Below, piece after piece: positions 45,019-56,715 of a stretch of 64,000 nt of DNA. This stretch comes from Verpa conica (lineage: Eukaryota > Ascomycota > Pezizomycetes > Pezizales > Morchellaceae): contig JAUFSD010000004.1 in NCBI GenBank assembly GCA_033030425.1, positions 434,001-498,000 on the forward strand. The letters are read 5' to 3'. Position numbers and translations under genes: made by a program. Position 1 is the stretch's first letter; every line of letters starts with the position of its first letter. The notes under the pieces are model-generated. The model searched no databases. It was given only the letters and a program-made list of their open reading frames with translations, and was not told where the DNA came from.

Positions 45019-46710
45019 TCATACATTGCGATCCCTTCCAGCAACAACCTCTAACACATCGTTCACTACGGCCTCCAACTCTCCGACTCGCGCCCTCAAC
45101 ATGCGGTTTTCCGCCCGAACATCTGTGTCGTTGCTGCCGATCCACCCGCCAGTACCTCTCCGCGTCAATGATGCAAATCCCCACTTAGTGGCTGGGCTTG
45201 TAACGGGCGTCTGGGTAGGTGTAGCCGATCCATCAGATCCAGCGCTCCACGCTTGGGATAGTGGTGTTGGGTTTCTGATTGACGCATTCGAGGGGGTAAG
45301 ACTTCGAGCATTGCAATGTTCACACTTGTTGCCCGTCGACAGTGTGAGACTACGATCATCAACACCGCCGTCCATGAAGCTATCCACTGGACTGACGACT
45401 TGGCTGGCTCGAGAGAACATACTCTCGGTGTCACTCTCAAACCCACTATCACTAGCTGCGGAAGTCCTCTTATTTCCTCTGAGTGCCGCTCGTCTCTCAA
45501 ACTCTCCTTCAAGCTCTTCTCGCTTCGCCCTTTCTCTCTGCAGCTCACTCTCTAGCTCCCTTATCCGCTTTTCTTGTTCCGTAAGTCGCACCTGCTGCTC
45601 CTCCCGTAATATTCTTTCCTCGTTCGCGAGACGCCCCAGCTGCATCTTATATTCTGATGTCTTGATGCGTGATTCCTCGAGAACCTCCTTCGTAACCTCC
45701 TGTTCGCCGAGCATGTCACCAAGAGCGCCCGTCCGAGACTTGTACGCTTCGTAAACACGCTCCAATAAGTCACCTGCAGTAATTGCAAGCTCTTCGAGAC
45801 GACCCTCGGGGGTACGTTTCAATGCATCCTCAGGGCTTTCTGGTGTTCCTTCGGGCTCTTGAACAAAGGAATTCAACAAATTACGGAAAGGAATTCCCGC
45901 AAACTCATCAATCAGCATCGTCGGCCCAAGCTCCGGGGAATAAGCACGCATCGAGCGCTGCGAGGAGCGTGAAGGAGATCCAGGTGGTGAGTTACCGACA
46001 GAGATGTTTTTTTGTATGGCACTCCCCAGCGAGCTCCCGATTGAGTTGAAGAATCCCTTGTTACCAGCCTTGGAACTCTGTACTGTCAATGTTGACCCCG
46101 ACCTTGGTCTCACCATAGTAGCCGAAGGCAACAAAACTGGTGTAACCGTTGAAGCCACCGGATGTTCCAGCTCGGTAGTTCCCTTTGCCGTAAACAATGA
46201 AGAAAACAACGCCACCGCTCCACTCTTCTTATCCTGCCCTTTATCGCCTGTGAATCCCATTGATAAAGAATCTGATCGATTATGTTTCGTAACTGAAGCA
46301 ACTCTCTGCAGCTGTGTTCCTGCCAGCTGTGAAATAGTCGATAGTCTGCTTGGAGAACTGTCTCTGCCTGGTGAGAGCGGGGGTGTTCCAATATACGGTG
46401 GACCTTGGCTACCGTTGCTTTGTACCACAGTTCTCGGAGACGGTATAGTGCTTTCGAGGGAAGCCGTTTCAGGGTCCCAGGGATAATCCTGCGAAGGCGC
46501 TAAAGAAGGGAGATTTGAGGGTGCGTCCAAAGCCGAAAGATTAAACGAAGGTGGGGGGGAGCGAGAGCGAGAGTGAGAGCGAGATTCCCGGTCTTGTTTT
46601 GTTGACGGAGAATGAGGCGAGGAGAGGGGCTCAGATGGCGGAGGAAGACTGACGTTATCAGACAGAGCAGGTGCGTGGGGCGCCATGATTGGAAGCTGCT
46701 GGTCATCCAT
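45019..46710 (-). CDS. Coiled-coil protein, function unknown
   Basis: A single-exon frame of 563 residues if it starts at the MDDQQLP Met (46710). The frame is open upstream to 46998, but that extension is poorly biased and probably leader sequence. The first 300 residues are Ser/Pro-rich and disordered. A conserved-looking block PTMLIDEFAGIPFRNLLNSF is followed by a helical region, then a long charged coiled coil (about 370-445, EEQQVRLTEQEKRIRELESE). A CEHC motif (KCEHCNARS) and a short C-terminal leucine-zipper-like segment (ENRMLRARVGELEAVVNDVL) close the protein. Many filamentous ascomycetes have proteins of this layout, but I cannot assign a function. A scaffold or cytoskeletal role would fit but is only inference. 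Confidence 0.72.
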   Translation of the reverse strand: MDDQQLPIMAPHAPALSDNVSLPPPSEPLSSPHSPSTKQDRESRSHSRSRSPPPSFNLSALDAPSNLPSLAPSQDYPWDPETASLESTIPSPRTVVQSNGSQGPPYIGTPPLSPGRDSSPSRLSTISQLAGTQLQRVASVTKHNRSDSLSMGFTGDKGQDKKSGAVALFSSLFTAKGTTELEHPVASTVTPVLLPSATMVRPRSGSTLTVQSSKAGNKGFFNSIGSSLGSAIQKNISVGNSPPGSPSRSSQRSMRAYSPELGPTMLIDEFAGIPFRNLLNSFVQEPEGTPESPEDALKRTPEGRLEELAITAGDLLERVYEAYKSRTGALGDMLGEQEVTKEVLEESRIKTSEYKMQLGRLANEERILREEQQVRLTEQEKRIRELESELQRERAKREELEGEFERRAALRGNKRTSAASDSGFESDTESMFSRASQVVSPVDSFMDGGVDDRSLTLSTGNKCEHCNARSLTPSNASIRNPTPLSQAWSAGSDGSATPTQTPVTSPATKWGFASLTRRGTGGWIGSNDTDVRAENRMLRARVGELEAVVNDVLEVVAGRDRNV

Positions 46711-49155
46711 AGTCCACCTATAGAGCTCCGAATGTAGAAACGAGTGCGAGTTGATGTTGATGTAGGTACTTGGAAGGCCTGCCTCCTGGTGGTGCGTTGG
46801 CGTATTGGATAATCGGTTGAAATAGCGAAACGTGGTTTTGGGAGCTACCCGATGCCCGGCGTAACAGAATGACTTGGCTAGAGGCAGGTTAGCAATTGGA
46901 CAAATAGTAGTGATGAGGACTCGGTGAAAGTCATCACTTACCAGTATTGCGTCGAAACTCAAACTTTGTGAATCCCGTGAAACAACAAACGTGCCCAATA
47001 TCCCCCCGAGCGTTTAAAGGTTTAGCTCAAATGGTTGGTAGAGAAGGATTCAGAAGGGGAAGACTTATGAAAGATAGTTGAGGGGTATTGAAATTAAGGA
47101 ATAGAATTGCGGGGGGGAGGAGGGGGATGGATGATGAGGATAAGGGAAAGGAAGCAGTAGGGGGCGAGCCTATTAGATGAATTATTATTGCCCTCCTCTA
47201 TACACTCTCCTTCTTGACTTCTTTACGTTTGTCATTCTACTCAGGGGAGGCTGGACGTCTTGGGGGTAGGGGGGCTGACCACCAGGTTGGGGGGCAACCG
47301 GCTTAGGACAGGAAGGCAGATAGACAGCCTGCTACCCTAACCCGACCTGTATTGTTGTTGTCGTGAACAGTTGTTTGCGTTTAGCCGCGTAAAGCTAGGC
47401 CCAGGAACACTGCGAACTTGGCGACTTCGTTGGCTCCCGTTGGCTGCTTGTTCTGTCCTGTAACCTGCTCCGGCGCCTGTGCGGTGTGCGCGAGCTGTCA
47501 CTCGTCACCCAGCATACATACACATATACATGGACATCCACACACAAGAGGAGTTCTTGTTTCCATCCCAAGATAAATCCTGAATCCACTGCTACACACC
47601 CCCCTACTTCTGTCGAGTGCGTATTTCGTACAGGATATTGGCAGCCTTGCAGACGCCCATCTGCTCGAAATGTTACATGCAATTATCTACCAAAAATAAA
47701 ACTTCTTTCGTGCTCCCCCAATGTCACATGTAAACGGTCGCATATTCAGCTTCTTGCCCTTTGCCGACAAAAGTAACGTGATGCCGATCATACAAGCCGT
47801 TTGTTGATCCCTTACCAACAAATCCACATTCTTCAGACTGCAGGTCTATCAAAGCTTATCGTTTTCCCCAGCCCTTCCAGCCCTCTGATTCATGAATCCA
47901 CCATTTCGTTTCCTACACTTTATTAACATTCCATTCTCCCCCCCCCCCAAAAAAAAGCAATAACCGCAAGGCTGGCTGGCCCATGCTCTTCCCCCCCACC
48001 GCCCAGGGAAATGTCGCGTCTCGGTAACAGATCGATCGGATGCACATCCCGGATAGGAAACGACGGAAACGGGCAACGGCAATGCAACGCCGGGGGTATG
48101 CAAATTTCCGAGGTCGCGCGCTCCGAGCGCTGTATCGGGTGATGTAACGGAATTTACCCTTCTGACATGTATATCAGGACATGCACTATCACTCGGGACT
48201 TATGTTTGTTTTTTTCGTTCTTTTTTTCCCGATATTATCGGAGATTGAGCTCCAAAGTCTTGATATTCGAATGTTCATCGACACCGAGTAAAGGGTACTG
48301 CATAAGTTTATTTGTTCCCCACTGCTGTAATACCTGAACTGCAATCTGGATACGCTGTTTATACATACATAGAACGGCAAGTCCCTAAAAATACTAACAT
48401 GGGGTGTCACTCGCCATTCGGACTGGCCATAATAAGAGCCGTGCACCACCGTGCACTCCAGAAACCCCACGGAGATCCCTCCGACTAAATAGGTCGCGAG
48501 AACAGATGGCCCTGTTTACAAACACTACTGAGTCACCTACTTAGAATAATTCCGAGAGCTATGAGGGATTAATACTGGCCTTTTTTCTCTTGTCACGGGG
48601 CTGCTTATTGTGATTTTCTCAGTCTTTCAGTTTCATTTTCAGTCTCGGGTCTAATTTCAATGAAATTAAATCTAATTCTAGGCTCCGGATCTTAGTTTCG
48701 AATCTGTTTGTTCATTTAATCAGAATCAAAATTTGCATCAACCCTAACCCTAAGACCGGTAATAGATTTATATAATATTTCTTAGGGGGTAGTGTGTAAG
48801 TTTAAAGTTGATTAATCATAATACTGCAGGTTTAAAGTAGGCACCGGGTTTTGAACGGTTTTGGTTAGAGACCGCCTCCACCTCTGACGCTGGGTAGAAT
48901 CAGGTAAGAGATACATGAAATGTCACTCGGCAATAGCGGAAGTCGGCACCTTTCATTTAGGACTAAAGCTACTCGTAGTAAAAAAAAAAGATAATAATAC
49001 ATGCCCGCAAATCCTTCTACACCCCTAATAAAATAATAAATTCATACTTTTTGCCTTACTGATGAAAGAGAAAGAAAATGACCTCCCATCTAACCTCGAA
49101 CATGTTTCTCCATCTACTATATGTAGCTCTTAAATTACCCGAACGGATATATGGT
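46711..49155. other. Intergenic region
   Basis: 2.4 kb with no recognised gene. It includes a G-rich stretch (47100-47160), a C homopolymer at 47939-47948 and two telomere-like CCCTAA units near 48740. A tRNA D-arm-like string occurs at about 47021-47044 but no tRNA completes it. Confidence 0.5.
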
Positions 49156-50407
49156 TTAATCCTCTAGCATACCTTGCACCCAAGCAGATACTTTCTCCCC
49201 CATAGCTTCACCGTGGTCTATATCAAGGGGTCATATTAGTTCACTATAGCTTTCAATGTCATGAAAGACTAAGCTAGGGTGGAAGGGAAAACTCACCAAT
49301 ACAAAACCCATGCGGCACTCCACCCTCATCTACTATCATCCTCGGTTTCCAGTCTTCTCCCATTCCCCTTCCTCGAGTCTTCATGATCGCCTCTCTCGTC
49401 TCCTCCGCGACCCAGTGGTCCTTCTCTCCAAAGTAGAACCACAATTTACTAACCCCAGCCTTTTCACTCCCCCAGATATCATAATCCCAGCGGTCATACG
49501 TAATTTCTTCCATTTCATCACGTGCCATGGAGAGCGCCTGAAAGACGGCTCCGGGGGTGGTGAGGAGCGAGAGGGTAGTTGCTGCGGCGGAGGAAGGCTG
49601 CATAGTCACAGTACGGACGAGGGCATAGACGAGACGTGTAGGGAGGACCGAGAGCGGGTGAGAAAGGTGTGAAATGAGGATTGGGAGATGAGAAGTAATG
49701 TTCAAAAGTCCCTGTAGTGGGGGATTAGCAACTAGGCTATAGATTATGGGTAATTGCCTGCTATAGAATTGTATACGTACACTTAATATCCTGCCACTAG
49801 GACTCTTTGCAATATCGACAACGGTAGGAAATAACATGACCCCACCAACAATCTCGACCTCTCCTACAGCTTCCTGGCCCAGCTCCTTCCGTTTCTTTCG
49901 TCGCTCCCCTAGGAGACGGAGGACCTCCATCCCAATGAACGCGCCTACTGAGTGGCCTGCGATAATGATCTTGACACATCCCCGACTCCCACCCCTGCCT
50001 GTAGCTTCCTCCTCCTCTTCCTCGTTATACTTATGGCTACTCTCCAAGACTTCCATCTGCTTCCCACTCACTCTCTCCCGCCCTCCACGTCCCGCAAGCC
50101 ATTCTACTAGCTCAACTTTATGCAGTACCTGCTCCTCCAACGTCCAATAATACGGTGCCTCCCTTCTCGCCGCTGTCTGTCGTGTATGAAACCCAGCGTG
50201 TGAAACACCCAGAATATTAATCCGCCTATCCAGCACCGAAGACAGCGTGCTGAGGAAGCTACGGTAGTACTCAATCAGGCCTGGATTGCCAGGTAGGAAG
50301 AGAAAGTAAGTTTCCCGGCCATCTTCGGAGGAGCTAGGTGAAGCTGGGTAATAGAGGGTTTCAGTAGGTGGGAGCGAAGGCGGGAGGGCAAAGGTCGCGG
50401 AATTCAT
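49156..50407 (-). CDS. Lipid-droplet-associated hydrolase (LDAH family, alpha/beta fold)
   Basis: Three exons on the minus strand (50407-49781, 49711-49297, 49217-49156) give 367 residues. Near the N-terminus is FLPGNPGLIEYYRSFL, diagnostic of the LDAH/UPF0554 family, which binds lipid droplets and is a serine hydrolase. The nucleophile elbow is GHSVGA, the acidic residue is probably D in FGEKDHWV, and the catalytic His is in VPHGFC. Exon 3 restores the usual end of the family (DHGEAMGEKVSAWVQGM); without it the frame would end with an unrelated tail at 49274. Intron 1 (49712-49780) is 69 nt, in frame and free of stops. It is called an intron because it has GTACGT, GCTAAT and ACAG signals and because removing it joins SPSGRILS to GLLNI without an insert. 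A Glu-rich loop (residues about 130-136) is a local expansion. Confidence 0.9.
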
Positions 50408-51876
50408 TTTTGGTGTTTGGGAGGACGATGTCGGGGGAGCTGGAGTGCCATTACGGGCGGCATCGGTGAGTTGGCTGTCGCGTCGGGATCCGGGGGGATC
50501 TGCAGGGTCAGAGTAAGGGTGGATATGTGGCAGTGTTGTGGCGCTGTGGCTGGTGCGGTGGTTCTATGAGTTGGAAGACATTGTTTCTCGTCGGGTTTCT
50601 CGTCCGGTTTCTCGTCCTCCTGCTTCTGCGCTAGGCTTCTCCGTCAGCATTACATGTATCTACTCTCGGTCATCTGCAATCTCCTATTAGTATTGAATAA
50701 CATATGTATACATATATGTAAGGGGGTGGGATTATTAGGGCGAGTAAGCATACATGTACATATGTAGGCTAAGGAAGCACCTGGAGATCCTGAGTTTTTT
50801 GGTTTTTAATTTTACATGATGTGTTAGTTTTGCGGCACGGGAGATCCTTTCCCCCCCTCGCCTTATTTGCCCTTAGTCTGTTGGTGGACAGGGATTCATA
50901 GGTGGTCACTCGGCTGAGTTCCGCAACCGAGAGGAGCAACTGGATCTAGCAGGTGCTTAGATGTGGGGCATTTTTCTAAGAAATAAGAAAACAGGAACGG
51001 AGGTAGTCAAATGTAGGATAAAATCATGTGTGTAAGCAACATTCCTAAGGCTGGGTGTCATTACATATACCTGTAAGACGGTTAAATCATATTACAGGTC
51101 GGATGGGAGTATTTGGGTTTAGGTTTAGGCTCGGTAGAGCCTACTGGCCAATAGTGGAGGTTTTTTTTTTAGCCGTACACTTCCACTTCGGCTCCTTGGA
51201 ATTAAAGGTAACGTCGTACTTGACGGGGTTGTGGGTCAGACCGACCTTTGGGTCGCCTGGCAACACAGCAAAACCCCAAGGTTCCCCCCCAATCTATTGA
51301 ACGCTATGGTAGAATAGGAGCGATTTTCTTCTAGGAGAAGTATTTAGAGGGACTATTTAGATTCCAAAAGTCTGGAGGGGGTTTGTCTAATATTTTGTTG
51401 TTTTTAGCTGTTCTTTAGACTACAAAGATTTATATGGGGCCTTAAGTCAGGAGGGTTTCTCATCAACCTACAGGTCAAATCTTTCCCTAAATGTTGGTGA
51501 AGGATCCTCTAAGACAAAATAAATTAACTATTAAATAATATTACTAGATTAGAGTGGCTGAGGTGCACGCTATATAGCTTGTAACTCTTGTTTTGTGATT
51601 TTCGCTGCGTTGCTGGGCGACCCAAGGTCGTCTGACCCATAGCCTCGTCAAATACGTTACATGTAGCTTTGTGGTGTGGTTGTGGTGGGGTTTTCATTGG
51701 CTAGTAGTTTCCCATAAATAAACAGAATATAGTAGGGTTTTTTAGATATAAGTACCACATATCCTATAAAGAAACAGCTAATCGACTTTCACTCGAAATT
51801 TCTAAAGTACCACATATCCTATAAAGAAACAGCTAATCGACTTTCACTCGAAATTTCTAAAGTATCAAATATCAGA
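50408..51876. other. Divergent intergenic region
   Basis: 1.5 kb between the divergent LDAH and first methyltransferase genes. A motif TCTCGTC(G/C)GGTTTCTCG is repeated near 50586-50612. It includes the 55-bp tandem promoter repeat listed separately. No gene seen. Confidence 0.5.
51751..51860 (+). repeat. 55-bp tandem duplication containing a TATA box
   Basis: Two identical 55-bp copies, 51751-51805 and 51806-51860, lie directly upstream of the first methyltransferase start (51877). Each copy contains TATAAA (51765 and 51820) and CACTCGAAATTTCTAAAGT. The duplication therefore doubles the core promoter and probably the transcription start region. Confidence 0.93.
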
Positions 51877-52880
51877 ATGGCCGCACTCCATGATCGAAGC
51901 CTCGCAGCCAACAACAACGGCGAATATCATGGAACCGAGGGCCAATACCCCATGCCCCATAACGTCACTGAACTCGCACGCCTAGCCCGCCAACACGAAT
52001 TCTACAAATCAAACACTGAGAAAAAAATACTCACAATCCCTATATCCGATGAGCAGACTTCACTCCGGATCCTTGACGCTGGTTGCGCTAATGGTTCCTC
52101 TCCCCACACACCCTACCCCACTACCGCATATACACTAAACCTCGCACAGGCCACTGGCTTTCAGACCTCCCAAACCACTTACCCGGAAGGAATCTGAGCC
52201 TCCATGGTATCGACATCGGCTCCAACCTCTTCGAATTCGCGTCTAAAAATGTCCCTCTTGACCTCCGCTACCACAACCTCACAGAACCCATCCCTACCTC
52301 CTGGGGCTGGGATGGCACCTTCGACATCATCCACCAACGTCTCCTTGTCTACGGTTTTAAAACTACCGAGTGGCCTGTCGTTCTCCGTAACCTCTTCAAG
52401 CTCTTAAAGCCCGGTGGCTACATCCAGCTCGTGGAAGGCGAGTGGATCCCTCCTCCCGCTGAATTAGCTACACGCTCCCCGCTGCTGAAGAGGCAGGCGG
52501 CACTGCAAAGGGCTAAGTCAGATAAGGCGGGGATGGATATCGATGTTGGGTATAAGCTTGTTGATCTACTGGAAGGGGCAGGGTACGAAGATGTGCAGAA
52601 GACGGTGTGGAAACATGGGTTTGGTGTGTTTGCAAAAGAGGGGTGGGAGGAAGTGAGTGCACAGTTAATGGTGCAACTGTATCGGACTTGGGATGGTGAG
52701 TTTCGCCCGACTGGTTACTGGGGTGGATAGGGCTGACTGAGAGTAGGGGAGGCGATGGAGGGGATAGAGGGTGGGTTCCAGGGGTTTTTGGATGCGTTGG
52801 AGGTGGAGATCAGGGAGAAGGGGTATATGGTTAATTTGAACTTTGTGGTTGGGAGGAAGCCAGTAGGTGAGGAACTCTAG
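51877..52880 (+). CDS. SAM-dependent methyltransferase (UMTA/LaeA-like), copy 1
   Basis: Three exons (51877-52093, 52150-52695, 52747-52880) encode 298 residues. The fold is class I: motif I ILDAGCANG is split by intron 1, followed by LHGIDIGSNLF, FDIIHQRLLVYG, LFKLLKPGGYIQLVEGEW and a C-terminal GRKPVGEEL. The N-terminal VTELARLARQHEFYK is typical of the fungal methyltransferase group that includes TAM- and LaeA-like enzymes. The acceptor substrate is unknown: small molecule or protein. Its paralogue 1.4 kb downstream shares exon number, intron positions and phases, and last-exon length (134 nt), so the pair is a tandem duplication. Exon 3 is outside the main open frame, which stops at 52730 inside intron 2. 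A duplicated promoter lies immediately upstream. No biosynthetic core enzyme accompanies the pair. Confidence 0.9.
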
Positions 52881-54313
52881 TCAGGGGCATTTTTATATGC
52901 AAGGATATGGATTTGGGGGTTTAGTCTATATCTGAGGTATGAGCTGGGTGATATTGCTTCTTAGTGTATGGGTCTGGTAGACCAATGTGTATTTACCTGC
53001 ACCAAATCTCCGTTCTCATGATTTAAAACTAGGTTTCTTCGGCAGTATGCTCACCTCGAGTCATTTATCCCCAATTACCATTGAATAAGAGGCATATACG
53101 CGGTAGGGTAGTGGGTGCCTAGTTAATTGTAAACGGTAAATTTTAGGCACCCGTTAATTAGGTAAAAACATCTCTAGGGCATAAGTTTAATATTGGTAAT
53201 GATTATGTGTTCTAGAGTCGGGAGAAAGGCTGGACTCTTTTGTTCTAGCCTCTACGTCTTTTATCATTGGAATTCTATTTTGGTCTCCTTCCCTATTTTG
53301 GCTTTGGTGGTCGGTACTTTGAACTTGGCTGAGGATAATAGAGAGGTTCACAGATAGTCACTCGGTTTGACTAACTAAATAATATGAATGAATTAATCAT
53401 GAATACATAAAATAATAATTTTTAAGTTATAATTTTATTGACCCTAGGTACAAGAGGTGGAATTCTTTGTTAAAAAGCTCTTCTTCAATTAACAGAATCA
53501 ATTAAAGACCACACGCAATACTGAAATGTGGGGTTTTCTTTAGGGTCTGCGGAGCAACCAAGTGCTGTATGAGTATAGCCGCGTATAAGCAGGAGTTTCC
53601 GGAGATACGCGCCGTTAACCAATTCTGACCATGTCAAAGCGGACCTGATGCGTTTAAGAATATACCTTTCTTTTCTTTCGCTGAGGTCTAGTATCGTATG
53701 GAATCGGTACATGTAGTATATACTCGTGGCAGACAAAAAGGGCTAAAAAATGTCCTTTCTTGGCAGCGGTCTCGGTGACTCGGGGCTTGCGTTCTCGGGT
53801 ACTTTCTGCCTGCGCCGAGTAACAAACTGGACCAGGCTGAGACCGCAGGATAGTGCCGAAATATTACTGGGCGGTTGTAGCAGAGCTTTTTACTATTCGA
53901 GCTGGATTTGAGGATAGCTTTGATCTTGCATACTTATCAGCTGTGTATGGACAATTATACACGTAGATCATCATCTTGGTTTGGTATGGATAGACAGTAC
54001 AGTGAGCTATATACTACTAAAGGCACCTATGGGAAATCAAGGACGTCTCTAATACAAGCAAGCCTACGAAAATACGTTCACATAGCGTCATAAGATATAA
54101 GCCTGGAAGCAAGCCGAGACAGCGTTCTTAGTCTTATTCGTTACTGCTATTTCTTATCAGAAGAAAGAATTCTGTTGGAAGAATTGTCGAGAGATGGAGC
54201 TAAGCGGGGTATTGCAATTGATAAGGGGTGCTCGAGTATAAATACCATATATTCCTACGATTGAGCATAATTATATACTTCCACTATTCAACACAACCCC
54301 TAAAAGTACCAGA
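52881..54313. other. Spacer between the duplicated methyltransferases
   Basis: 1.4 kb, AT-rich, without a recognised gene. An inverted pair GGGTGCCTA / TTAGGCACCC lies at about 53114-53152. A TATAAATA box for the second copy is at 54237. Confidence 0.5.
54237..54244 (+). promoter_or_regulatory. TATA-like box of methyltransferase copy 2
   Basis: TATAAATA lies 77 bp upstream of the start of methyltransferase copy 2. It corresponds in placement to the TATAAA of copy 1, which there is duplicated. Confidence 0.5.
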
Positions 54314-55334
54314 ATGGCTACTACTACCCTCCCGCTCAATGATCCAAGCCTGGCAGCAAATCACAACGGAAAATATAATGGTTCCGAAGGCCAATATATC
54401 CTCCCTCATAACACTACCGAACTCGCGCGCCTAACCCGCCAGCACGAATTTTACAAAACTACCACTTCAGACCAACTTCTCTCAATCCCCATACCTGAAG
54501 ACAAGACCTCCCTCCGCATTCTTGACTCTGGCTGCTCCAATGGTTCATCACCATTTCTCTTACTCTATTGCGTATATACTAAAACTCCACAGGTCTCTGG
54601 CTCTCTGACCTCCCCGCCCAATTTCCCGGGAAAGAATTAAGTCTCCACGGAATTGACCTTGCCTCCAACCTCTTCCCATTTGCACCAAAAAACCACCCTC
54701 TCGACCTTCGTACCCATAACCTCCTTACCCCAGTCCCCGCCTCCTGGGGATGGGATAACACCTTCGACGTGATCCACCAACGCCATCTTGTCTGGGGTTT
54801 CAAGACACCCGAATGGCCCATCGTCCTTCGCAATCACTTAAAACTTCTCAAGCCTGGCGGCTATATCCAACTTGTAGAAGTTGAATGGATCCCCCCCGCT
54901 GCTGAACTCGCCACTCGCTCTCTGTTGCTACGGAAACTAGCGGAACTAGACATTGTTACGGCGGAAAAGGCGGAGATGGATATTGATGTTGCATATAGGC
55001 TTACTGATCTGTTAGAGGAGGCAGGGTTTGAGGGTGTTGAGAAGAAGACGTGGGAGAATGGCTATGGGGCTTTTGCAAAGAAGGAGGAGTGGAGGGCGGG
55101 AAGTGCGCAGTTGGCTGTGCAGTCGTATCGGATATTGGAAGGTGAGTTCCCTTTTTTTTTTTGATGACTGAAGGTGGAGTAGGGCTGACTATGAGGGTAG
55201 AGCAAGGTGTGGAGGGAGTAGAGGGGGTGGAAGGAGGGTTTGGGGGGTTCATGGATGCGTTGGAGGTAGAGATTAGGGAGAAAGGGTATATGACGACAAT
55301 GAACTATGTTATTGGGAGGAAGCCACTCTTGTGA
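54314..55334 (+). CDS. SAM-dependent methyltransferase (UMTA/LaeA-like), copy 2
   Basis: Three exons (54314-54542, 54593-55141, 55201-55334) encode 303 residues. Motif I ILDSGCSNG is completed across intron 1 (50 nt), then GLWLSDLPAQFPGKELSLHG, FDVIHQRHLVWGF, LKLLKPGGYIQLVEVEW and a C-terminal IGRKPLL. It is colinear with copy 1 over its whole length. Differences are spread through the protein, so the duplication is not recent. Motif I has Asp-x-Gly-Cys-x-Asn-Gly in both copies, an acceptable variant of the SAM-binding loop, so both should bind SAM. Intron 2 contains a run of about 13 T residues directly after the donor, and the acceptor (GGGTAG ending 55200) was chosen because it alone keeps the frame. 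The substrate is unknown. Confidence 0.9.
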
Positions 55335-56715
55335 TATAAAAGCTGGGTATTGAAATTATAGGTCCCTCTATAACTTGGTAATTCTAGGACAAAATTCTCG
55401 TGGTTGAATATACTCGGGAATTTCCAGCCCGTCTCGTTCTCATAATGTTTGAGTAATAAGATCCTATAACTTGTTAGTTGTTTATATACCATCCATGGAA
55501 CTAGAAAGCTTGTGTGATATGAAGAATATAGATTTAGATGGCCTAGGTTAGGTAGATTTAATCCTTGTTTGTTTTTTATAAGTATAAAATTTAATAGCCT
55601 AACTGACTGAATAATCTACTGGGATCGGGCGTATTTAGTGGCTGGATGTCAAAACACCATTTAGCATTTACTAAGTGCTGGAGCTATCACTAACCTGTAT
55701 ACTCGGGGTCCTCAAGATCCCTAGGGGTAGTAAGATATTAGATCTGGAGCCAGCTTTAGGGGTTCATGGAGTCATCAAGAACGGCTAAGAACTTAGCTAA
55801 ACCAATGTTTTTTAGGACTTTAGTAAGACTATAAAGCTCATCCGGGAGTTCCACGATCTTTGAACTGTCTGCCTAAATATAGTAGACTGATAGTAATTCC
55901 TAAGTGTTTTTGACCTCCGCTCGATAAACTGTATAACTAGATACTTCTGCCTTTAATTGGCATGGGGTTATATTATATATATAACCTAAGTGTTGTTTAA
56001 ATCTAGCTGGTATCGGGAACGTGCATGAGGACATATATCAACGCCGTAAGTTTTTCCGTAGCTCACATCTGTCGGTACTATTTTTAGTATGGATAAATAT
56101 AAATAATATAGACATAGATTTAAGATTTTAGTTAATGATTCCCGTAGGCAAGTTTTTTTAGATCTGAAATCAAGCTTAATAATTAATGCCCTTGGGCTTA
56201 ATCTTTGCTTAATAGACGTGGTTTTCTTGGGTCGACTTAAGTTTACCCTCTCTCGACAGGGGTGGGGTTTGGTAGCCTAAACCGAAAGCCTGGAGAAAAA
56301 CGGCCACTACGGACATGATCATCTGTTTCTGACGGTTGTACTCATGTTCTATTTGAAAGATGCATGTCAAGTTATACATATAAATAATTCTAATACCTAG
56401 ATTTTGCAAACACGTACCACTAGAAAAGATTTGTATTTAGTTAGTGGTTAGAGCCTTCCGAAAACTACATCAAACATATCCTACTCGTGAAGTCTATGAA
56501 AAAGGCAGCTGCCTTCTTTCATTGGCTAATTTTTAAACCAAACAGAATACACTGCGCATTATGATAGTTACACAACTACAATTAGCCCCGCAACTAAGCC
56601 TTTGCATCCTCAGCTGCAGCCTTCGACTAGCCAAAAATCTCATCAATTGCAACAACACACTGCTAGTTACTAGCTAATAGCTTGATCTACAGGTCACAGT
56701 ATTCACAGGCCCGGG
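55335..56715. other. Intergenic region upstream of the NLR gene
   Basis: 1.4 kb, AT-rich, no recognised gene and no clear TATA box. Nothing repeated with the ankyrin units was found here. Confidence 0.5.

Noticed and set aside
44472..45047. 191-codon hydrophobic open frame on the minus strand
   Set aside because: Overlaps the end of the coiled-coil gene in another frame; looks like AT-rich 3' sequence translated into aromatic residues.
45026..46486. Plus-strand frames of 242, 88 and 160 codons
   Set aside because: Antisense shadows of the coiled-coil protein gene.
47018..47090. TAGCTCAAATGGTTGG resembles a tRNA D-arm / A box
   Set aside because: No GGTTCRA T-arm at a proper distance and no acceptor pairing.
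48738..48755. Two CCCTAA units, telomere-like
   Set aside because: Only two copies, in internal sequence with genes on both sides; compatible with chance.
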